Assembly (NCBI RefSeq): GCF_024623785.1
Contig: NZ_JANKBZ010000027.1
Coordinates: forward strand, 1 to 64,000
Direction: 5' to 3'
Source: Archangium lipolyticum
GTDB taxonomy: Bacteria > Myxococcota > Myxococcia > Myxococcales > Myxococcaceae
Length of the DNA: 64,000 nucleotides
In this document: piece by piece, positions 57,529 through 64,000 of the stretch
Layout of the letters: every line of letters starts with the position of its first letter
Position numbering within the stretch: the stretch's first letter is position 1
Notes under the pieces: generated by a model
Databases searched by the model: none
Told to the model about the DNA's origin: nothing
Seen by the model: only the letters and a program-made list of their open reading frames with translations
Translations under genes and position numbers: made by a program

Positions 57529-58557
57529 TTACTGCCAGCAGCCGTAGACGTTACCGCCCGAGTTCCACTGGAGCTGGTGTGAGTAGTCGGGGCCCCAGAT
57601 GGTGTTGTTCATTGGGTGAACACCCCAGCCGCCGATGCGATCCGGGCTGATGGAGGTGGCGGTGGTGTTGCCGTCGTCGCGCACGGCCTTCCAGTGCCTG
57701 GCGTCGGAGGTGTCGCAGCGGTTGGCGGACATGCAGTTGGCCACCTGGTTACCGGCGTTGCCGCACACGTTGTAGAAGGGGCAGGCCACGGTGAGGAGCG
57801 CGTTGGTGAACCAGCCGAGCGACTGTTTGCACTGGTTGTAGACGCCCGTGTAGAGCGAGTTGGCGGCGTTGGCGATCTGCTCGTGCGAGTAGGTGTGCGG
57901 CGTCACCAGGCCCCGGCCCGCGTAGTTGTGGGCGTAGGCCAGGAAGGTGGAGCAGACCATGCCATTGTTGTCCGCGTTGCCCGGAATCTCGTGGGCGGTC
58001 TGCAGGTCGCGGTACTGGAAGAGCGAGTAGTTGACGCGGTAGCTGTTGCGTACCGGCCGGTCGATGTACTGGCCCGGGTCGTGGCGGGAGATGTCGCTGA
58101 CGAACGGGTGGTTGTACCAGAGGGAGTCCGCGATGATGGCCGCGTGGCTGGGGTCGCCCTGCTGCCAGCCGGTCCACTGGCTGCTGGCGGAGCTGTTCCC
58201 ATACATGTACATGTAGATGCCGCCCTGGTTGACCTGCTCGAGGCCGGGGTAGCCGTATTGGAGGTCGGTGGGGGTGATGGGCTTGGTACACACGCCGGGC
58301 CAGCTGGCCTGGGTCGGGGTCTGCATGGTGGCGTGAGACACGGTGCCGCCCGGACCATGCGAGAGCATCGAGTGGGTGCGGTACTCGCCGATCGCGTCCA
58401 GCACGTCACGGATGGGGCCGGGGCCCCGGTCGAAGACGACCGCGCCATTGGGCGCGTTCCAACCCGCGGACGTCCAGCCACACTCTCCTTCGGCCTGGGC
58501 GGTTCCCGCCAGCGCCAGTGCAGACACCACGACACTACCTGCGAGCAGACGACGCAT
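57529..58557 (-). CDS. Secreted permuted papain-like (NlpC/P60 superfamily) protein
   Basis: A 342-residue exported protein (signal LLAGSVVVSALALAGTAQA). The order is permuted: an early His region, THSMLSHGPGGTVSHATM, and a later Cys in NGMVCSTFLAYAHNYAG, as in YiiX-type papain-like amidases or lipid hydrolases (H before C). It is Asn/Tyr/Trp-rich with several Cys near the end. The active site reading is tentative. GGGAGGT lies six bases before the ATG. It is first in a two-gene unit with the membrane-anchored protein. Confidence 0.6.
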   Translation of the reverse strand: MRRLLAGSVVVSALALAGTAQAEGECGWTSAGWNAPNGAVVFDRGPGPIRDVLDAIGEYRTHSMLSHGPGGTVSHATMQTPTQASWPGVCTKPITPTDLQYGYPGLEQVNQGGIYMYMYGNSSASSQWTGWQQGDPSHAAIIADSLWYNHPFVSDISRHDPGQYIDRPVRNSYRVNYSLFQYRDLQTAHEIPGNADNNGMVCSTFLAYAHNYAGRGLVTPHTYSHEQIANAANSLYTGVYNQCKQSLGWFTNALLTVACPFYNVCGNAGNQVANCMSANRCDTSDARHWKAVRDDGNTTATSISPDRIGGWGVHPMNNTIWGPDYSHQLQWNSGGNVYGCWQ

Positions 58558-58847
58558 CACGATACCTCCCGGGGTACGGGATCGGGTCTCGGTGGTCCGG
58601 CACCTTGGAGATGAATTGCTCCCAGGCCGCGACAGGGCGCCGGCCACGCCGAGCGGCATAACGGATGCCTGGGGGGGCTCTTTCTACTCCTCTTGATTCC
58701 CGAAGGCCAGGGAGGGGCCAGAGGATTCCTTGATAAAGGATTGAAAGTGATTTCAGCGGAGCGGCGAAAAGTGCGCTAGCGGACAAAGAAAGACAAACTT
58801 CCGGTGGGCGAGCAGGAGTCCGAGCCTTCTCTTCCCCTCCCCCTCTG

Positions 58848-61001
58848 CTACCCCAGCTGCGCGGGGGAGGGCTCGTGGGCGAGCGGAAGTATCAGCCGGA
58901 CGGTGGTGCCGCCGCCGAGGGGCGATTCGATGCGGATCTGCCCCCCGTGAGCATCCAGGGTGCGCTTGACGATGGCGAGGCCCAGGCCGGTGCCGGTGGC
59001 CTTGGTGGTGAAGAAGGGCTCGAAGAGGCGGGCGCGCAGCTCCTGGGGGATGCCGGTGCCGGTGTCGGTGAACTCGACGATGGCGCCGGGGTGGTCGGTG
59101 GAGCGGCGCGCGGCGACGCGCAGCGTGCCGCCCTGCGGCATGGCCTGCACGGCGTTGAGGGCGAGGTTGAGGAAGGCCTGCCGCATCATGCGCTCGTCCA
59201 CGGGCACGGGCGGCACGTCGGGCGCGAGGGCCCACTCCACGCGCACGCGGGATTGGCCACTGGTGGCGGTGCGCACGGCCTCCTCCAACAGGTGTGGCAG
59301 CGGGACGGGCTGGGGAAGGGGCGAGGTGGGGCGGGCGAAGTCGAGCAGGTCATCCACCAGGCGGTTGAGGCGGTTGGCCTCCTCCTCGAGGATGCTCACC
59401 AGGGTGTCGGCGGCGGCGGACGGCTCGACGAAGCGGCGCAGGGTGGCCAGGGCGTTGAAGATGGCGCCCAGGGGGTTGCGCACCTCGTGGGCCACCACGG
59501 CGGACAGCGCGCCGAGCGCGGCCAGGCGCTCGTGCTCCACCAGTTGCTGCTGGGCGTGCTTGAGCTCCGTGTGGAGGCGGGCGAGCTCCTCGGCGCGTCC
59601 GCGCACCTCCTGGAGGAGGCGGTGGGACTCGATGGCGGCGGCGAAGTGGGAGCCCATGGCCTGGATGGTCTCCAGCTCCAGGGAGGACAGGATGCGGTGT
59701 TGCTGGAAGGTGACGACGAGCGTGCCCACCATGCGCGAGCGCGCCTTGAGTGGCACCACGGCCAGGGTGGTGCGGCTGGCGCGCTTGAGGCCCTCGCGGA
59801 TGAACTCGGGGAACTCGTCGGCGGACAGCACCCGGGGGACGCCCTCCTCCATCACCCGCTGGGAGGCGCTGTCGCGCATGGGCACCCGCCGGTAGATGCG
59901 CGCCATCTCCTCGCTGACGCCGTGGTGCCAGACCAGCTCGAGCGACTGGGCGTCCTCGGTGGTCAGGAAGAGGAGCACCGCGTTGCAGCGCAGCAGCCCG
60001 ATGATCTCCTCGGCGCCCGGTTCGAAGAAGGCGCGGGGCTCCGGAGCGGTGGCGGCCACCTCGGCCAGCCGGTTGAGGGCGGCGAGCGCGGTGTTGCGAG
60101 TGGACAGGCGGGAGATGGTGCGTGCGGCCTCCAGCGCGGCGGACACCTGGGCGGCGAAGAGGCGCAGCGAGGGCAATTCCTCCTCGCGCAGCCAGTCCGC
60201 GGCCACCACCAGCAGGGCCCGGGGCGAGCCCTCCATGTCGATGCGGACGCAGACGGAGCGCAGGGGCCCCACGCGCAGCAGGTGCGTGCGCACCGGCTCG
60301 GCCCAGTCCGGGCCCACGAACCGGGCGGCCTCCCAGGCGAAGTCCTCGCCGTAGGCGGACCCCTCGTGCCAGGCGCGCTCCAGCACGGGAGTCCAGGAGC
60401 CCGGCACGTCCACCAGGTGCTGGCCGGTGAGGCGCCGTTCGCCCGCGGCGGCCCCGAGGGCCACGAAGGCATGTCCCAGCCACACCCGGTTCCCATCCGG
60501 GACGAGGTAGCCGTAGGACAGCTCCAGCTCGGCGAGGCCCTCGAAGACGCGGCGGAGCACCTCCTCCTCGGAGTGGATGCCGGGCAGCGCGGCACCCAGC
60601 GAGGCGACGCGTTGGAGCAACTGGCGGTGGGTCAGGCGGGGGGTGAGATCTCGCACCAGCAGCAGCGTGTCCGGCCCGTACTGGGAGAGGGAGACCTCCA
60701 CGCGCCTCTCGCCCGTGGCGGTGCGGAGCACCGTCTCGTAGGTGTCCGCCAAGCCCGCCTCGCCGCGCTGTACGCGCGCGTACAGCTCGGAGCCGAGCCG
60801 TCTCTGGGAGGGGGACAGCAGCTCGAAGGACCTTCCGAGCACCTCTTCGCGAGGCAGGCCGAGCAGGCCGAGCAGGGCCGTGTTGGCATGGACGATGTGA
60901 CCGTCGCGGAAGACGCCCAGCGCGAAAGGCAGTGTCTCGAGATGCTGGTACGGGGCCCCCCCGGGCCCATCAGGCGTCATCACGGCGGTGGAGGATGGCA
61001 C
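58848..61001 (-). CDS. Sensor histidine kinase with PAS and GAF domains
   Basis: A 717-residue soluble kinase. A PAS domain (about 20-120, HANTALLGLLGLPREEVLGR) is followed by two GAF-like domains (about 140-295 and 310-465) and HisKA with H505 in VVAHEVRNPLGAIFNAL. The HATPase then shows MMRQAFLNLALNAVQAMPQGG (N box), FTDTGTGIPQELRARLFEPFFTTKATGTGLGLAIV (G1, F, G2 boxes) and a GGGTTVRLILP end. No membrane segment or receiver is present, and no response regulator is adjacent (orphan, common in myxobacteria). Bases 58558-58847 downstream hold no gene. Confidence 0.9.
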   Translation of the reverse strand: MPSSTAVMTPDGPGGAPYQHLETLPFALGVFRDGHIVHANTALLGLLGLPREEVLGRSFELLSPSQRRLGSELYARVQRGEAGLADTYETVLRTATGERRVEVSLSQYGPDTLLLVRDLTPRLTHRQLLQRVASLGAALPGIHSEEEVLRRVFEGLAELELSYGYLVPDGNRVWLGHAFVALGAAAGERRLTGQHLVDVPGSWTPVLERAWHEGSAYGEDFAWEAARFVGPDWAEPVRTHLLRVGPLRSVCVRIDMEGSPRALLVVAADWLREEELPSLRLFAAQVSAALEAARTISRLSTRNTALAALNRLAEVAATAPEPRAFFEPGAEEIIGLLRCNAVLLFLTTEDAQSLELVWHHGVSEEMARIYRRVPMRDSASQRVMEEGVPRVLSADEFPEFIREGLKRASRTTLAVVPLKARSRMVGTLVVTFQQHRILSSLELETIQAMGSHFAAAIESHRLLQEVRGRAEELARLHTELKHAQQQLVEHERLAALGALSAVVAHEVRNPLGAIFNALATLRRFVEPSAAADTLVSILEEEANRLNRLVDDLLDFARPTSPLPQPVPLPHLLEEAVRTATSGQSRVRVEWALAPDVPPVPVDERMMRQAFLNLALNAVQAMPQGGTLRVAARRSTDHPGAIVEFTDTGTGIPQELRARLFEPFFTTKATGTGLGLAIVKRTLDAHGGQIRIESPLGGGTTVRLILPLAHEPSPAQLG

Positions 61002-61067
61002 CCGCGCCCGCCGGGGGGAAGCGGGACGCGGCGTTTTCCGGGTTCGAGAGCCTTCACGTGGGAGCCT

Positions 61068-61550
61068 TCAGTGGTGGTGCACCTTCTCGTAGGTGCCGAT
61101 GAGCTCCGCCTGGGCGAGGATGTGGCCTTCCATGGCGCGCTCCAGTTGTTGGCGGGTGATGGTCCCCATGTCGGGCAGGACGGTGTCCAGGGCGAACACG
61201 CGGTAGAAGTAGCGATGGCGGCCGATGGGGGGACAAGGCCCTCCGTAGCCTGCCCGCTTCCAGTCATTGAGGCCCTGGCGCACTTCCTGGGGGAGCCCAC
61301 CGGGCAGGAGGGACTCGGGGATGTCGTGGAGGTTGGGGGGCAGGTTGTAGAGCACCCAATGCACCCAGGTGCGCTGGGGGTGGCGCGGGTCTGGCGCGTC
61401 GGGGTCCTCCACCACGAGCGCGAAGCTCTTGGTCCCCGCGGGCTCGCCCTCCCAGTGCAGTGGCGGGGGCAGATCATCTCCCTCGCAGGTGTAGGCGATG
61501 GGAATGGGGTTTCCATCCTGGAAGCGGGGCGAGCGGATCTGCAGTGGCAT
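61068..61550 (-). CDS. PEBP-family protein (YbhB/YbcL)
   Basis: A 160-residue phosphatidylethanolamine-binding-protein homologue. The first signature is SFALVVEDPDAPDP followed by WVHWVLYNLPP, and the second is PPIGRHRYFYRVFALDT. Bacterial members bind small anionic ligands or inhibit proteases, and most roles are unknown. ATG at 61550 follows GGAGGAG seven bases upstream. It is transcribed toward the kinase gene, with about 65 bp between them. Confidence 0.9.
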   Translation of the reverse strand: MPLQIRSPRFQDGNPIPIAYTCEGDDLPPPLHWEGEPAGTKSFALVVEDPDAPDPRHPQRTWVHWVLYNLPPNLHDIPESLLPGGLPQEVRQGLNDWKRAGYGGPCPPIGRHRYFYRVFALDTVLPDMGTITRQQLERAMEGHILAQAELIGTYEKVHHH

Positions 61551-61752
61551 GGCGTGCTCCTCCTGCATGTGAAGAGAGGTTCCACTCAGGAAGCTGGGAA
61601 CGGTGGAACGTCGCGGCGAGGTGGGCCCGGCGGACGGGTGCGGTGCCAATCATCCCCCCCGGCGCCGGGCTGGCCGTTTCCCCGGGTGCATCGGGAATGA
61701 GCGCGGATGCACGGGCTACCGGGGCCGTGCTCCTGGGCTACAGTGCGCAGCC

Positions 61753-62706
61753 GTGAAGCGACTCCCGTTCCTGTTCCTCTTGCTGTGTCTGTCCCTGCCC
61801 GCCTTGGCGGCGGAGCGGCTCACGGTGCGGCTGTGGCACGGGGGCACGCTCGGCGCGGCCGAGGCGGAGCGCGTGCTCGGTGCCGCCGAGGGGGTGGCGC
61901 GCGATTTGACGGGACTCCTCGTCACCCGTGCGCGGGAGGGGACGCTCGAGGGCCGCTGCGGCGCGGAGGACGCGTGTCTGCGCGCGGTGGCGGCCGAGGC
62001 GGGGACGGAGCACGTGCTGGTGCTGGGGGTGGTGCCGAGGCGCCAGGGCACGCTGGACGTGGACGTGGCCTGGGTGGACACGGTGCGCGGGGACGTGGCG
62101 AAGCGCGCGGTGACGGGCATGGCGCCGGCGATGCTCGCGCGGGACTTGAGGCCGGTGGTGGCGGCGCTGGTGCCGGCCTTCGCGCGCAAGGGGTGGGGGG
62201 GCGTGGTGGTGCCGGGCGCGGCGCGGCTGCGCGTGGACGGACGGATGATGGGCGGGCCGGACGAGGTGGTGGCGTTGACGGCGGGGCCGCACGAGGTGGA
62301 CGTGCTGCTGCCCTCGGGCGAGGCAACCCTCATGCGCGAGCAGATACAGGAGGGCGTGCTCTTGCGCCTGGAGCCGAGGCCGGACTTCCTGCCGGACGCC
62401 ACGGAGTCCCGAGCCCCGCGCGGCAAGGGGCTGCGAGCCGCCTCGTATGTCACCTTCAGCCTGGGAGCGCTCGCGGTGGCGGGCTCGCTGGTGGCCGGCG
62501 GGCTGTCGCGGGGCTCCCTGCGGGGGGTGGAGTCCTGCGAGGGCCGCGAGCGCGACTGCACCTCCTTCACCCGGGCGGGCTCCGCGCATGAGCAGGCCGG
62601 GCGCTACGCGCGCACGGGCAACGTGCTGCTCGGCGCGGGCGCGGGCCTGGCGGCGGTGGGCGCCGGCCTCTTCGTCTTCGACCTCCTCTCCACCCCGTCC
62701 GAGTAG
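61753..62706 (+). CDS. Envelope protein with PEGA-like domain and C-terminal membrane segments
   Basis: A 317-residue exported protein (signal KRLPFLFLLLCLSLPALAAE). The middle (about 150-210) has GGVVVPGAARLRVDGRMMGG and LTAGPHEVDVLLPSGEA, a PEGA-like beta module that decorates surface proteins. Two hydrophobic segments follow (SYVTFSLGALAVAGSLVAGG and VLLGAGAGLAAVGAGLFVFD). The first 140 residues resemble the TolB-like N-terminal domains of myxobacterial envelope proteins. GTG at 61753 was chosen as the signal peptide start. The next gene begins five bases later. Confidence 0.65.
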   Translation: MKRLPFLFLLLCLSLPALAAERLTVRLWHGGTLGAAEAERVLGAAEGVARDLTGLLVTRAREGTLEGRCGAEDACLRAVAAEAGTEHVLVLGVVPRRQGTLDVDVAWVDTVRGDVAKRAVTGMAPAMLARDLRPVVAALVPAFARKGWGGVVVPGAARLRVDGRMMGGPDEVVALTAGPHEVDVLLPSGEATLMREQIQEGVLLRLEPRPDFLPDATESRAPRGKGLRAASYVTFSLGALAVAGSLVAGGLSRGSLRGVESCEGRERDCTSFTRAGSAHEQAGRYARTGNVLLGAGAGLAAVGAGLFVFDLLSTPSE

Positions 62707-62711
62707 TGTCC

Positions 62712-64000
62712 ATGCCCTCGACCGATCGCCTCGTCCGTCTCTCCCTGCTCGCGCTCGGCGCGTGCGTCGCACTGGCCATCGCCTGCTACGAGGTCCCCGA
62801 GGTCCGCGGCTACTACTCCTGCCTGGAGGACGCGGAGTGTGGGGATGGGGGCTTCGTCTGCGACGACGGGGTGTGTTGCCGCGAGCGGGAGGACCCGCTG
62901 TGCATTGGCCGGGTGCTGGACGGGGGCACCTGCCTGGATGGCGGCACGCCGACGACGTTCTTCGAGGATCTGGACGAGGACGGCTTCGGCAACCTCACCC
63001 GGCCGCTCTACCGCTGCTCGCCGCCCCTGTCGGTGCCGACGGTCACCAACAGTGACGACTGCAACGACAACCCGGTTGCCGGAGGCCGGCTCTTCTTCCC
63101 GGACGCCCCCGAGCAGTGCGACGGCCTGGACAACAGCTGTGACGGCGTCATCGACGAGGGGCTCGATGGTGGCCTCTACTACCGCGACCAGGACAACGAC
63201 GGCTTCGGCGACCCCAAGCAGCAGGGAACGTTCTGCCAGAAGCCGGTGGGCTGGGCGGACAACGCGCAGGACTGCCTCGCGAACAACGGCGCCGTCCATC
63301 CCGGGGCCCTCGAGGTGTGCAACGGCCTGGACGACGACTGCAACCTGCAGACGGACGACATCCCCGAGCTGAACCAGCCGTGCGCCGTTCCCGGCCGCCT
63401 CGGAGTGTGCGCCGAGGGGCGCCGGGCGTGTGTCAGCGGGAAGGACACCTGCCGCCAGCTCGTCAACCCCGCGCCGTCGGACACGTGCAATGCGAAGGAC
63501 GACGACTGCGACGGCACCACGGACGAAAGGCCCGACTGTGGCGGGCCCACCAGATTCTTCGCGGACCCCTCGGTGGTGGTCGGCGCCCGGCACCTGAACT
63601 CGGCCCTCAATGGCGTGGTGGGCGGGTGCCTGAAGGACAACACCGCCTACGCGAACGCCTCCCCGGCGGACACCGTGTCGGGCGATGTGTGGTCCGGGTC
63701 GGACCAGTACAGCCATGTCTTCTGGGCGGAGCGGGACGGGGGGACGTGGGACCTGTCGCGTCCCCAGACCACGCTCAAGCTGTGGGTCACCTTCACCAGC
63801 TCCGGGGGCACCTTCAGCAACCCGGATGGCGGGCTGAACCGTTGGGCCTCCCACAACCAGCCGGTCGTGCTCCTGTGTGGGCCGGGGGGCTTCCTCCGGC
63901 TGGTGCGCCCCGGCTCCCTGCTGACCTCCGCTGGGACGGTCAACATCACCGAGGGCATCCCCCTGCCTCCTCCGGACGGGGGCGCCTGGGTCATCGGCGC
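62712..64000 (+). CDS. MopE-like metal-binding lipoprotein, 3'-truncated by window end
   Basis: An open reading frame of 429 codons that runs off the window. The signal (LLALGACVALAIAC) ends in LGAC or a later lipobox. It contains repeats of the MopE metal-binding motif: DLDEDGFGNLTR, then CDGLDNSCDGVIDEGLDGG, DQDNDGFGD and CNGLDDDCN, plus CNAKDDDCDGTTDE. In methanotrophs MopE binds copper, and in myxobacteria such repeats decorate surface lipoproteins. From about residue 295 another domain begins (WVTFTSSGGTFSNPDGG). It starts five bases after the preceding stop, so the two genes are one operon. Confidence 0.8.
   Translation, partial: MPSTDRLVRLSLLALGACVALAIACYEVPEVRGYYSCLEDAECGDGGFVCDDGVCCREREDPLCIGRVLDGGTCLDGGTPTTFFEDLDEDGFGNLTRPLYRCSPPLSVPTVTNSDDCNDNPVAGGRLFFPDAPEQCDGLDNSCDGVIDEGLDGGLYYRDQDNDGFGDPKQQGTFCQKPVGWADNAQDCLANNGAVHPGALEVCNGLDDDCNLQTDDIPELNQPCAVPGRLGVCAEGRRACVSGKDTCRQLVNPAPSDTCNAKDDDCDGTTDERPDCGGPTRFFADPSVVVGARHLNSALNGVVGGCLKDNTAYANASPADTVSGDVWSGSDQYSHVFWAERDGGTWDLSRPQTTLKLWVTFTSSGGTFSNPDGGLNRWASHNQPVVLLCGPGGFLRLVRPGSLLTSAGTVNITEGIPLPPPDGGAWVIG

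Noticed and set aside
58875-61700. A 941-codon open frame opposite the histidine kinase
   Set aside because: The kinase has every box intact. The opposing frame has no motif and a shadow composition.

Overview
The window looks like accessory chromosome from a fruiting myxobacterium (order Myxococcales, probably Cystobacterineae such as Archangium, Cystobacter or Melittangium; the genus is a guess). The reasons are very high GC with GC-rich third positions, many lipoproteins and secreted beta-sandwich proteins, a C-terminal sorting tail of the MYXO-CTERM kind, a DUF2378/TIGR02265-like protein, MopE-type metal-binding motifs, and a SitA-like lipoprotein next to a small cytoplasmic partner. There is no complete rRNA or tRNA gene and no CRISPR array.

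Region by region. 0-4 kb holds remnants (an OLD-type ATPase-nuclease without its P-loop, a lipoxygenase tail, a LysR tail, a prepeptidase C-terminal domain) around two intact small genes. 4-15 kb carries secreted ankyrin, sugar-dehydrogenase-like and glycosidase-like proteins, a papain-like effector candidate with a formylglycine-generating-enzyme-like partner, and a methyltransferase. 15-24 kb has HflX, a flavoprotein/AraC pair, a two-gene unit of unknown function and a secreted c-type haem protein. 23.5-34.5 kb is a patchwork of small regulators (MerR, MarR), a frameshifted lipoprotein with a partner, and at least seven gene fragments, including two copies of a peptidase start, a 380-bp duplication of an HD-hydrolase gene end and a tmRNA-like 3' end. 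34.6-40 kb is one giant lipoprotein of 15 CARDB-like repeats.

The most interesting part is 41-47.3 kb: a compact class I lanthipeptide locus read leftward (precursor, LanC cyclase, full-length LanB dehydratase) with a cytochrome P450 diverging from it. The 50-residue precursor (45571-45723) has a KLVLNKETLRNL leader box and a short Thr/Cys core. No transporter or leader protease is visible nearby.

Next, 48.4-51.8 kb encodes a sulfonate/nitrate/taurine-type ABC importer in which the ATPase is fused to an N-terminal cysteine-dioxygenase-like domain, which suggests coupled sulfur metabolism. 52-64 kb contains a lipase-like protein, an ECF sigma factor with a ChrR-type anti-sigma factor, ankyrin and DUF2378-type proteins, a secreted permuted-papain-like protein, a GAF/PAS histidine kinase, a PEBP protein, and an envelope gene pair that runs off the right edge.

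Regulation visible in the sequence includes twin TTAGGNNCCTAA palindromes at a marR gene and its target, a MerR-type dyad, a palindrome upstream of the P450, and a long hairpin that would bury the ribosome binding site of the HD hydrolase.
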